Assembly: GCF_021155775.2 (NCBI RefSeq)
Contig: NC_060238.1
Location: 24,644,470 to 24,708,469, forward strand
DNA: 64,000 bases
Origin: Neodiprion pinetum
Lineage: Eukaryota > Arthropoda > Insecta > Hymenoptera > Diprionidae
Reading direction: 5' to 3'
Shown here: piece after piece, positions 1-10,579 of the stretch
Position numbering within the stretch: the first letter of the stretch is position 1
Layout: the number at the start of each line of letters is the position of its first letter
Made by a program: the position numbers and the translations under genes
The notes under the pieces: model-generated
The model's input: the letters and a program-made list of their open reading frames with translations, nothing else
The model's database searches: none
Told to the model about the DNA's origin: nothing

Positions 1-55
1 ATCACCGTACCTCAAACCCATTTCAATTTCGAATGTTTTTTGTTCCCATTCTTAC

Positions 56-813
56 CCCGAATGACCGACTTAGGCCGATAATGGCGTGTTTGGTAGCAGC
101 GTAGATCGGGAAAATAGTAACTGGTACAAGACCAGCTATCGAAGCGATGTTGACGATGGTTCCTCCTTTTCCACCGTTATCTTTTCCCATGTACTTCAAG
201 CCCAGCAGTACTCCGCGTACGACGGCGTTCTGTGATGCGAAAATTGACGATAAAAATTTCGTTCTTTGGTAAAAACTTCGACAACTCGAAAGTTTTGTCC
301 GCCTTTAATCCAGCTTACCAGATTGATGTCGATCATGAGTTCCCACCGTGAGTCGTCCATTATACCGGCATTGTTGATGACGATGTCGAGTCCGCCGAAT
401 TCCTTGACAGTCTTGGCGAATCCAGCTTCAACAGTCAAACGGTCCAAAGTGTTGGATTATGCGGGTCACTTTTTGTTTTCTTTAACTCTCAACTCAATTA
501 CCTTCCAGATCTTCCGGTTTCGTCACGTCGCAGACGATGAAGATTACCTTGCCCTTTCCGAATTCCTCGTTGAGTTTGCTCACCACTTTGTCACCGTTCG
601 AGTTCGCCAAATCAAGGATAGCAACGTGCTACGGATAGAGAACCGGTTCTTCGTCAGACGCCTTCCAGTGATTCGATCTAACAACCTTTTTTTATGACTA
701 TACTATATTCTCAAACTTACCGCAGCCCCATTTCGCAGTAGTGCTTTGACGTATTCCAGGCCAATTCCGTTCGCCCCTCCGGTTACCAAAGCAATTTTAT
801 TTTCTATCGCCAT
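56..813 (-). CDS. SDR-1, 15-PGDH-like short-chain dehydrogenase (3' end beyond window)
   Basis: Exons 1-4 of the six-exon array gene are present: 721-813, 502-628, 319-425 and 56-229. Exons 5 and 6 would lie left of base 1, so the gene is cut by the window and not necessarily broken. Exon 1 opens with an ATG followed by the NAD-binding motif TGGANGIG; exon 2 has the LDLA stretch whose Asp marks NAD rather than NADP preference in classical SDRs; exon 3 has NNAG; exon 4 has NIAS plus YAATK, which supply the catalytic Ser, Tyr and Lys. The family oxidises or reduces hydroxyl/keto groups on small lipophilic substrates in the cytosol. A TTTCAG acceptor sits directly before the ATG, so an untranslated first exon is possible. 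Family assignment is firm; substrate is unknown. Confidence 0.88.
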
Positions 814-2462
814 TTCTGAAACATTTGCAGGCAGAACGCACGATCGTTTATAAGGTCGTGAAATTATCAGCCGTTGATAAACGTCAGATAACAAAGTTGT
901 GTAATACTTATATTTACGCTACATAGTGCGTGATCAACGATGTGAGATCGAACGGAGCTGGCTAAAATATGAATACAAAGGTTCGTTAACAATCACAAAT
1001 CGAAATTGAATTGAATGTCGCCCTTTTCAACGATCACTATATTTCTCTTCGATTATTTACCAGTAGATTGATAAAATTCGATCTCTCATTCGTATATTTC
1101 TACAGAAATATTTATATTAAAAAACCACGGCAAATTTTCAAACATCGAAAGCAGACCGATCCCTCTGTTGTCAGAATTATTTTCGCATTCATCACGCCTT
1201 AGTCCATCGATTTCCTCAATCGAATTTCACGTTAATCGGTGTTCTGTACTCACTGATATTTGCACTGGTCAGTTCAAGTCCAAGCGAATAACTACGCAGT
1301 AATCGATAAAGCGAAGTAGCGAGAGCGGATCTCAGCGGTTTATTGTATTGCTGGTCACTCGTCTCGGAACTTATCTACCAAGATGATATGGGGGGAACGA
1401 CGGACATTTTCCATCGGACCGCCTCCTCGCTGAGTAATCCATCCTGTGCGTTGAACACTTCGCAATTTCCCCACCTGCAGGCCATCCGGTGAACGGAACA
1501 CGATCGGCCTTCCGGAGATAAATTTAAGCGTGTGTGAAAGGGCCGATTCAAGTTTGGAGAAAAAGAAACAATGCTCGAAGATGATTGATAGTGGCCCGCG
1601 GGTGAAACGAAGGTCGGAATGTCGCGATTTGTTTACATGCATTTTCTGCCCCGTCATACACCGATTATTATTTTTACTCTCTGTAATTCGAGGAGACACG
1701 GAGGTGAAAAGCACGAACCATCTAATTTCCTTCGCGTGTTTCTCCTTCGACATTGTGCAATGTCAATTACCGGAGAACGCATTCGCCGCAATTTTGTCTT
1801 GAAAATTTTGAAAAACATAAATTGAGCACCGAGATGACCTAACGGAAATTCATTACATGCAATTTTCGATAAATTATCGAGTCAAAGAGGCCAATTATGT
1901 GCTTAATTGAGATTATTTCTCACGCAAGAAAAAATCGCGAAAGCTGATTCGTCGATATCTTTCACTCGCTACCTTTGACCGAGCTAATTATGACGGTAAT
2001 TTAACAACCTGTACCGCAACGCTTGAAAGATTGACTAGAAATTTATCATCGTTTTCAATCCAAATATGTGTTCGTATTGGTATCCAAATTTCTGCCAACT
2101 CATCCGCATAATCGAGTTAGAGATTTCGCGATGACAAGTCACTATTCTTCCATAAAATCACCGACAATAACAGCCAGATAAGCCTGGCCTTGAATAATCC
2201 GGCAACTTCGACAGCTATCCGAAAGATGGTTTCATGTAACCTTCTACGGTTGATAAACTATTTATAAATATGATGTACTTAAACCTAATCTTCGTATTAG
2301 AATACTTGTCCATCACAGGTGTACGTGATTTCGTACATTGTAAACGATTTAACAATGAAGTAGATCAGGGTTAAGAAATTTTTCCGCTCGATGTCATTCT
2401 TGATCGTTTTATTCGCCCTGCATCAATGCAGGCGTACAACTGAAATCAATAAGCTTTCACCT
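814..2462. other. intergenic, SDR-1 to SDR-2
   Basis: This 1.6 kb lies upstream of SDR-1 and downstream of the SDR-2 stop. A TATAAA-like element on the minus strand near 850 could serve SDR-1. Open frames at 1355-1753 and 1530-1802 overlap on opposite strands and show no family resemblance. I see no further exon of the SDR type here. Confidence 0.5.
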
Positions 2463-4550
2463 TCACGCCGAAGCCTTCGTCACCGGTAAGTCAGGAATGT
2501 CGACCTCGCAAGCCGGTTCCCCGTTGTTAACGAGCCACACACTTCCGCTTTTGCCAACCTTTATGATTTCCATCGTGCCCTTCGCCACGCTCTCTGGTCT
2601 GAGGAACGAAATATCGTCGTCAGCAAGAATGATCGTGAAATTTAGCTCGAGCCATTTTTCAGTCAATTAATGTGTCTGAAATTCTGTTGCAGGCGCAAAG
2701 AGCTAAAAAACGGACGGAATCCCTACTGATTAGTTTTTGTAGCAACAATTGGTTGTCCAAATTTTCACGAGAGAGATTGAGTCCAATTTTTGTTTCAAAT
2801 CTTAGATGCTAGTATATTACGCAAGCCGATCGTTTCCAAAATTATTTTGTGCAGAATGATCATCAGTAAAATTATTCTGCACAAAATTCACGCGTCAGAT
2901 AATTATGTAGGACAGAATTTATGCCATGATAAATAATACCCGTAGCAATTACCTCAAAAAAATAAAAAAATATATATATATATAAAATAGTCATAAAAGT
3001 TGTCATAAAAGACAATGATAAATCCGAGGTTATATGCATATTCGCAACAACTCGAGGTACACACAACGCAAGGAACTGTGCAAACCTACAGCCCAGCATT
3101 GTTTGCACACAATTGTTGAAATTGCAGGCGCCTGAATATTATTTATTACATACATAATTTCGCGATTCGTAATTATGTCCGTGTAGGATAATTTTTCACA
3201 GAATTGTTATCAGCTGTTAAAACAGTAAGTGCGGAATAAATAATTTTGTGCAGGATAATTGTGAGTGAAATAATTTTGTATATCGGTTCGGTCCGTGGAT
3301 CAGCGGTTTGACTCCTACTCATGCTTTTTCTTCGCAGAATGAAACCCGCGAGCGTTTCGCCCTCCTCTTCAAAGAATATGCAAAGCTGCGCCGCTCACGT
3401 GACCGAAACGGCGGCGCGCGCATGCGCGGAAAAAAAGAGAGGGGAGGACGTCGACCGAACGACTGACGTTAGCAGGGTTCTACTGTGTATACGAACTGTT
3501 GAATGGGGATGCCGCCGAGGAGATCAAAGAGCTCTTGTGGTTCAACCATATCCAACATTCGTCCGCCAGCTTTCGTAACCAGCTGCGTTTCCGTGCCACC
3601 CGGGCACATCGTCAGGACTCGAACTCCCGATTTGTCGTAGTGATACGGGTGCTGTTGGAATCGGGAGAGAGATTAACGAGGAGCCGTATCCAGTGTGCGC
3701 TTTTCTCAATGTGCTAAATTTGCGTTTGCAGTGTAGATCCAATATGTTTGGCGCGTTGCAAAATCTCACTGTAATTTTCTTTGTTGCAATCTTACCCCGA
3801 ACGAGCGACTGATACCAACTACGGCGTGTTTTGTACCAACGTAAATGGGGAAAGGCATTGCCGGCGCCAGACCGGCAGCAGAGGAAACGTTGACGAGGGT
3901 TCCTCCTTTGCCACCCTTGTCTTTTCCCATGTACCGGAAGGCCAGCAAAGTACCACGCACCACGGCTGTCTGGAAGAATTGTAAGGTGAGAATCCGATCG
4001 AAAGTAGAGGAGTTTGATTGCTGATTGACGATATTTTATGTACACGCTTACTATGTTGATCTCGATCATGAGCTCCCACCGCGCGTCGTCCATTATTCCG
4101 GCGTTGTTGATCACGATGTCGAGTCCACCGAACTCCTTGACGACCTTGGCGAACGCATCTTTGCAAGTTTGATTGAAAAACGTTATGGTTCGGTCGAAAT
4201 GACGTTTTAATCTAGATATCTATGAGGAACGAACCTTACCTTCGAATTCCTGTTGCTTCGTCACGTCGCAGACGATAAAAATTGCCCGGTCGGATCCGAA
4301 TTCGGCGTTCAGTTTTTTCGCCGATTCATCCCCCTTCGAATTCGCCAAATCGAGAATCGCCACGTGCTGCGCGAATGGAAGTTTAACCGTTAATAGACTT
4401 CGCTGGCTGAATCGTATTATTTGTTACGTTGGTCATATTTTTACCGTCACGACTTACCGCAGCCCCGTTTCGCAATAGTTCCCTGACGTAGGCGAAGCCT
4501 ATGCCGTTGGCGCCTCCGGTAACCAGCGCAATTTTGTTCTGTATCTCCAT
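2463..4550 (-). CDS. SDR-2, 15-PGDH-like NAD-dependent short-chain dehydrogenase
   Basis: Six coding exons (4458-4550, 4240-4366, 4052-4158, 3796-3969, 3497-3651, 2463-2598) join in frame to 263 aa, the usual length for classical SDRs. Residues seen: TGGANGIG at 11-18, Asp37 after beta-2 (NAD preference), NNAG at 91-94, catalytic Ser139, Tyr152 and Lys156. These line up one residue on from Ser138, Tyr151 and Lys155 of human 15-hydroxyprostaglandin dehydrogenase, but the residue matching its Gln148 is Phe149. The exon 5 donor must be the weak GTTCGT to keep frame with exon 6; a nearby GTATAC would change the frame. Intron 5 is unusually long (about 900 bp) and holds a CpG-rich patch. A non-coding first exon is likely (donor at 4886, acceptor at 4571). 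Confidence 0.9.
3385..3480. promoter_or_regulatory. CpG-rich patch with E-box and NRF-1-type motif
   Basis: Inside intron 5 of SDR-2 is a short island of high GC in AT-rich surroundings. It contains the palindromic E-box CACGTG (3396-3401), a perfect match to the NRF-1/Erect-wing consensus YGCGCAYGCGCR (3417-3428), and TGACGT half-CRE copies downstream. Such combinations are known from housekeeping-type promoters. Whether anything initiates here is unknown. Confidence 0.4.
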
Positions 4551-5977
4551 GTTTGAAAAAATGTATTTCCCTGCAATCGAGAATTTGGCAACACAGTGAT
4601 ATCGATTCAATACCTGCATCGTATGTTATGAACAATTTTAATCACCTTTAGATTAAATCAATGTAGTCACTTTATCAACACAAGGTTGCGTAATGAAATG
4701 TAGGAACAGATTTGAAGCAGGGAAATATTTTTACTTGAAGTATATTGAACTAACATTAATAATTATTAAAAATGTACATCGATTAAAAACTGTGTGTCTT
4801 AAATTCTGCGCGAAGAAATCAAACAATCAAAATTAGTTTACCAAAAACGGTATGTAATGTCTAATTCATAAACCATCTGTACTCACTTGTTGCGGTCACA
4901 CCCTGCTTAATCAATTAACACAACTGAAACAGCGTTAGCTATTTGTAATCTCCTGCCTAGTTATCTTCAACTGATAAAATATTATCCAAGAGTAGGAACG
5001 TTAATTGTGCCCGCTAACGGACAAGTAGCCTAAAGTATCAGATCTCTGGATTATGGATCATGGATTATGGATCATGGATCTGGACCTAAAAACCTTTGAT
5101 ATGTCGGTTTATCTCGTAAGCCTCTCTTCGCTCCGGATAAAATTGAATACATCAACAGATTGATGAGTGAAATGTCACAACAAATGAAACCTGCTGTGTA
5201 TTTTGCCTTAAATATTAATCTTCCTTTTCCTCCGTTGGAGTTTCAACGACAGGTTGATCTTGTACATTGAAATGTAAATGAATTACTCGATCATTATTTC
5301 AGAGCCGTAGTGAAGTATAAGCTGTCAAATTTGAACCAGTGATGAGAAGCTCCGTATTTTGAGCTCAAGAAAAATCCCTAGAACTCTTCTTCGTTCCTTT
5401 TTTTGTACCGTTTATCGGTTAACTTGCCTTTTCGACAATATTTCGGCTTTTCAAGATTCACCCCTTTTCACTTGAAAATCATTTAGCTTGGCAGTTACTA
5501 GCTATGGTAATTTTTATATCCACTATCAAAGAAGGTCTCACAGTGATCGCTAATCATCTTTCCATCTACCCAAATTGGTCCTTCGAATTCCGACCAAAGC
5601 GTCTGAGAAAAATATGAATTGCGTTAAAATTTGGGAAAATCGACGCGTTTTACGCAATTTATTAACTCTACCGTACACCTTACGTTAAATTGTACGACCA
5701 TGGTTTGTATGGTGAAAAAATTTCAGCGTTCTAAAAGGTGTTCCCTTGTCGTCTGGTCGACGAAAGTTCATTCGGCGTTTTTGGTTGCAATCAAAGATGA
5801 ATAAGGATTTACAGAGCTTGTCACTTGAGAATCGTATTTATTCGAAGATAATGAATTTTCAATTTATTTACATAAGCTGCCACAGAAGCAAATAAATTGA
5901 AAGAAAATTGACGTGACGTTTCTTTTCTTGTTTTCTTTTCATCGACATCAAGACGATCGCCCGAATAGTCGCTGGCC
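4551..5977. other. intergenic, SDR-2 to SDR-3, with SDR-2 5' region
   Basis: Near SDR-2 there is a probable untranslated exon: minus-strand donor GTGAGT at 4886 and acceptor TTGCAG at 4571-4576, preceded by GGTGTGACCGCA, which recurs in SDR-7. A block with back-to-back GATA sites (about 4955-4984) is repeated upstream of SDR-3. At about 5045-5082 is a short tandem repeat of an ATGGATTATGGATC-like unit. No coding exon was recognised in the remaining sequence. Confidence 0.5.
4955..4984 (-). promoter_or_regulatory. conserved paired-GATA upstream block (SDR-2)
   Basis: The plus strand reads CCTAGTTATC, a short spacer, then GATAAAATATTA. The same arrangement occurs at 7828-7856 upstream of SDR-3. 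Two inverted GATA sites a few bases apart are typical of GATA-factor targets such as insect gut or fat-body genes (family knowledge); tissue use here is inferred. Confidence 0.4.
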
Positions 5978-7229
5978 TCAGGCGGAAACCTTTTTCACCG
6001 GTCGATCGGTCATCTGTACTTCAAATGCCGGTTGCCCTTTGTCCACGATCCAGATGCTGCCATTCTCGCCAACACGTATGGCGTGCAGAACACCTACAGC
6101 AACGCTCTCCGGTCTGCGGCATAAAATGTTATTGTTAATGTACGATAGGGTCAGTCGATGTAAGTCCAGAAAGAGATACGGCGCTGTAAAAAATGGCTAC
6201 TGACCTTTGCAGAGTGAAAGTGGAGAACGTTTCGTCGATTTCTTCCTGCTCCACGCTGTCCAGGGTCCGTCCAACGCATTGCGTTATCAGTTGCGTGTCG
6301 GTAAAGGATGGGCACATCGAGATAACGCGAACTCCTGTCTTCTCGAAGTGATAAGGCAGCTGTATGGAATCGGAAAAAGCATCTTTGGTTCAACCCCTTT
6401 ATACGCGCGTAGGTATATCGTGGCTTGCGACGACCCGAGGACTTTGCAATGTGAGGGTGAGAATATTTTTGTGAACACATTACCCCGAACGATCGAGTCA
6501 GGCCGATGACTGCGTGCTTCGTCGCGATGTACACGGGAAAGCTCGGACCCGTGATCAGGCCCGCGAGTGATGATATGTTGACGATGACGCCCCCTTTGTT
6601 CCCTTTGTCCTTACCCATGTACCGGTAGCCGAGCAGAGTTCCGCGGACGACGGCGGTCTGTGAAAGGAAGACGGTTGTCGTAAATCTGCGAGGCGACTCG
6701 GGTGAGATTCTCCCAAGTGTTCTTCCCGAATCTCTAGGGTTCATCGACTCACGTAGTTTATCGCGATCTCGAGCTCCCATCTCGCGTCGTCCATTATTCC
6801 AGCGTTGTTGATGACGATGTCGAGGCCGCCGAACTCTTTGACGGTCGTGGCGAACGCCGCTGATTCATAATTTCATTGGTCAGGTTTTACAGTCGATCGT
6901 GACTCGAGACTAGCTTCGCTTATTGCGCGGCAAGTTACCTTCGAATTCCTCCGACTTCGTCACGTCGCAGACGACGAAGAGCACTCGATCCGCTCCGAAT
7001 TCCTCGTTCAGTTTTCTCGCGGATTCGTCGCCGTTCGAGTTTGCCAGATCCAGAAGAGCCACGTGCTGTCGGAGAGAAATCGGATCAATTTTCCGTCGAA
7101 CTCCGGTCGGCGTTCGTTTTAAATTTCGAAACTTACCGCAGCTCCGTTCTTCAAGAGTTCTCTGACGTAGGCGAAACCTATTCCGTTCGCACCTCCGGTG
7201 ACCAGAGCGATTTTATTTTTCACGTCCAT
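5978..7229 (-). CDS. SDR-3, 15-PGDH-like NAD-dependent short-chain dehydrogenase
   Basis: Exons 7137-7229, 6939-7065, 6753-6859, 6484-6657, 6205-6359 and 5978-6113 give 263 aa. TGGANGIG, LDLA, NNAG, NISS and YIATK are all intact, so an active NAD-linked enzyme is expected. The first four exons and introns 1-3 are almost identical to SDR-5, whereas exons 5 and 6 differ clearly (for example SMCPSFTDTQ here against AMCPFFTNTQ there). Exons 5 and 6 carry the substrate-lid region in this family, so the two enzymes may share a core and differ in substrate. The C-terminus ends PVKKVSA. Confidence 0.92.
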
Positions 7230-7232
7230 GTC
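6569..7232 (-). repeat. near-identical tract shared with SDR-5
   Basis: From mid-exon 4 to just past the start codon, this block matches 11129-11792 with only three base differences that I can find (around 6733, 7076 and 7121). Introns 1-3 are included. Identity stops abruptly at both ends. Confidence 0.9.
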
Positions 7233-8057
7233 TGAAAGCTGAATGGCGGGACTCACGATGAATATTTCTGATTTCCGACTCTGATATAAAATCTTTCCCC
7301 CCTGATGTATTGAGGCATCGTATCAAAATTTGTAAACGCACGGTGATGATGCGGATCTTCAATCAATAATAACAATAATGAAATAACTAGATAAAATAGA
7401 TGGATAGCAATAGATAAAATATACTTTAACATCGTAGCACTTTGCGAGTTGCGTAATATATTCACCTTCCGATCGGATGTTTCAATCACTTTTCCAATTT
7501 ACACGTAAGCAAGAGCAACTAGTATTTTCGATCCAACTTACTTTCGGAATCGCATTTAATTTTCAAATCTTCTCTAGAAATTAGGGGAATTGTTGTATAA
7601 GATTTAGTTACTCTTTGCAGTAACGCCCAAGGTGGCTAAACCACTGATTTCTATTTAAATGACAGAAGCGCCGGCTCTCCGATGTGTGTGTGTGTGAAGA
7701 TAACGATAATGATATCTTGAAATAAGAGAATTTTAATTCTCCTGTCAGAAAACTCGTTGAGAACACACCCCGTTCAAATCAAGTGAAGTCCATTAAAAAA
7801 AAGTCGGTGATTTGTAAACAACACGTACCTAGTTATCTTTATCCGATAAAATATTACGTAAGATTAGAAGCGTCGAGTTTGGACTTGGGCTTAGTGGATT
7901 ATTGGCTGCTTCTATCTATTTTGCAACCGCATATTGTGCTACTTATCTTTTCGACCATATTTTGGCTTTACAAAAGTTTAACAATGACAGTTTTTTCTTT
8001 TATTGGTTGGATCAAGTCTCGTACAGTTTAGTCAAATTATTACTATCCCCAAGTCGT
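7230..8057. other. intergenic, SDR-3 to SDR-4
   Basis: This is the SDR-3 upstream region. It contains a TG dinucleotide run at about 7683-7695 and the paired-GATA block at 7828-7856. A stretch ending ATGATATCTTGAAATAA (around 7708-7725) resembles ATGATATCTCGAAATAA upstream of SDR-5. No exon was recognised. Confidence 0.5.
7828..7856 (-). promoter_or_regulatory. conserved paired-GATA upstream block (SDR-3)
   Basis: CCTAGTTATC, spacer, then GATAAAATATTA on the plus strand, as at 4955-4984 upstream of SDR-2. Conservation between two paralogous flanks suggests a cis-element. Confidence 0.4.
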
Positions 8058-9272
8058 TTACTTCTTTACAGGGAAGCTGGGAAAGTCGAGTTCGCAGGCC
8101 GGCTCTCCGTCAGCAACCATCCACACGCTTCCATTTTCCCCGACTTTAATGATCTTGATAACACCCTTTGCGACGCTTTCAGGCCTGAAAAAGCAAGCAA
8201 TTAAAGTGTCAAGTTCGTTAAAAACCTGCGCTCCTCGCGCGTCTGCCAGACTTTCCGATAAACTTGAGGTCAAATTGTTCTAACGTTTGCATGGGGAGAG
8301 TTTTCATGGATCCGGAAAGCTTTTCCTTCTCCTCGTTTTCGATGTGAGCTCGTTCGGCACCCTTGGTTATCAATTGAGTATGCGTGATGTGGGGACACAT
8401 GGTCAGCACTCGAACAGCCGATTTTTCAAAGTGGTACGGATGCTGCGAAGATGAGAAAAAAGTACAAGAAAAAAATGAACAAAACAGTCGCAGAGGAAAA
8501 CTAAAGCGGTACGAATTTTGATATCGTGGATATTAATCTCACCCCGAACGATCGACTCGCTCCGATTACCGCATTCTTGGTACCACTGTAAACTGGAAAA
8601 TATATCGCTGGTGTTATGCCGGCGGTCGATGCAACGTTCACCACAACGCCACCCTTGCCACCTTTGTCTTTTCCCATATACTGAAAGCTCAGCAAAGTTC
8701 CGCGAACAACCGCAGTCTGTAAAACGATTTTAACGATATCGATGATCGGTTAGGCAGTAAAATACTCGGGACATAGTTGACGGTTCACAACTTACCAGAT
8801 TAATGTTGATCTCGAGTTCCCATCGCACATCGTCCATTATACCAGCGTTGTTGACGACGATGTCAAGTCCGCCAAATTCCTTGACAGTCTTGGCGAACGC
8901 AGCTTACGGGTTTAAGTAATGAGATATAGACTCGAGAAAAACGGCGGAACGGTTAAAGTTTCAAGCGTTGATCGATTACCTTCAAATTCCTGAGCCTTCG
9001 TCACGTCGCACCGGATGAAGGTTGCTTTTCCATTTCCAAATTCTCCGTTCAATTTATTCGCCGATTCCGAGCCGCTCGAACTTGCCAAATCGAGAATCGC
9101 AACGTGCTGTTGATTTTTAACATCACCGTGTTAGACTCAAGCTTACCGATATTACAGTCTCAGTTTAACGAAAGCTCACTTTGGCTCCATTTTGCAAAAG
9201 TTCCTTCGCGTAGGCGAAACCTATTCCGCTGGCGGCCCCGGTCACCAGAGCTATTTTTCCTTCCACGTCCAT
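8058..9272 (-). CDS. SDR-4, 15-PGDH-like NAD-dependent short-chain dehydrogenase
   Basis: Exons 9180-9272, 8980-9106, 8796-8902, 8543-8716, 8285-8442 and 8058-8184 give 261 aa. Motifs: TGAASGIG (variant of the array's TGGANGIG), LDLA, NNAG, NVAS and YSGTK, so Ser, Tyr and Lys are present. Exon 5 is one codon longer than in the others and charged (KGAERAHIENEEKEK); the C-terminus is shorter, ending FPSFPVKK. Exon 1 ends with a Lys codon where most copies have Ala. The enzyme looks functional but is one of the more diverged members. A minus-strand TATA-like CGTATAAG lies near 9317, about 45 bp upstream of the ATG. Confidence 0.9.
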
Positions 9273-10579
9273 GGCTGACATTGAGAGACAACTAGTTTTG
9301 AGGTAGAACCAAGCCGCAAACTTATACGCGGTAATCAACGAATCGAGACGCACGGTGACAATCTACTCGTGGCAGAGAACGCCGATTTAGTCGATATCGC
9401 AGCGATGTTGATAAGATAATTATGAAGTCATGTCACACGTGTCGCGGTACCTCGAGTAATTATCTTCCGATTGAATGGTAACGCGATGTCAAGATTATAC
9501 ATCAACTTCCGTCAATGTGATTTTCCCGGAAAACGGTGGACTTGTCGATCCTGCAACGTATAGAAAGTGGCGAAATTGCGGCGCGAGTTGCAATTTCTAT
9601 TGTTGCTGCTATCACGGCCGGTAAAAGGAAGTAAATACTTGCCTAAGTCATCAAGCCGATTCCAATTTCTCGTTCTCCGCTATTCGTGTCTTCGGAAATT
9701 TTTAGAGTCGTGCTTTACCGTATCGCGACTGACTTTGGAAAATAAAATGCGTGCTTCACGCTGATTGATCTTCGTCATAAGCTCCCATCACAAATTATCC
9801 GCATCCATCATACCGCGTTGCTTGTCACGATACAGAGTCCACCGAACTTCTTGACGGTTGTAAACATTTCAGCTTAATCGCAAGTCGCATATTGTAGATT
9901 ATTATTGGAAAATTATTCAACTGCAAAGTATTATACGATCCATTACGCCAATTCGGATCCAACAGCCGCTGTTAGAAAATTTATTTGCCAGCTATTCTCA
10001 TATATTCTTTTATCACCAGATGAAAGACACTAATTTGTGAAATATCAGCCCTTCCACTTTACTGGTCTCCCAGAATCATGAATACTCTTTATCTTTATAT
10101 AAAACAGTTCCGATTTTGTTTAATCATTTTTTCAGACCTACAGATGACTTGTAAGAAGAAATAAGAAACTCATTTCAGATCTAAAAGAGTCGGAATTTTT
10201 AGAAAAATTATGTTTTCTTCATCCAGCTTCTAACGACTTGACCATGTAATTTTAGATTACACAAATCAGAAATCTCTTTTTACCTCGTCCTTCCCTCCTT
10301 CTCTCTATAGTTCACATCTTGCTTTCGGTAAGACGGAGTTTCGTGAATAGCGGCTTTCGGAAAGGATGCCTGTCAAATGAATTTGACAAAATTACGATTC
10401 AATTTTTTTATTTAATCCTGGAAGTACATTAAATTGTGACAGAAGACCAAAATTTTGTCAAACTATTCTCGCGGAGGTTTGTTTCCCAAGTTTCGGATCG
10501 ACCGAAGCTGGCGCGTAAGTAATAAATTTGAAAGACTTTTGTCACAATCCAACTGATCCAGCCTGATTTATCGCTAGCC
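9273..10579. other. intergenic, SDR-4 to SDR-5, containing a relic exon
   Basis: Apart from the relic exon 3 at 9760-9874, described separately, I see no coding exon. The remainder is AT-rich and downstream of the SDR-5 stop. Confidence 0.5.
9760..9874 (-). pseudogene. relic SDR exon 3
   Basis: The minus strand reads like exon 3 of the array (AA..TVK.FGGL..IV...NA..MMD....WEL) but has small indels, a TGT for the usual GAC (Asp) codon, and in-frame stops. The AG acceptor and GT donor are no longer clear. No matching exons 1, 2, 4, 5 or 6 could be recognised nearby, so this is a decayed fragment of a former array member between SDR-4 and SDR-5. Confidence 0.7.

Noticed and set aside
1355..1802. 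Overlapping open frames on both strands between SDR-1 and SDR-2
   Set aside because: No family resemblance, no splice or repeat support; length is within chance expectation.
3488..3496. GTATAC as donor of SDR-2 exon 5
   Set aside because: It would give the wrong phase for exon 6; the position homologous to all other copies is the GTTCGT donor that leaves two bases.
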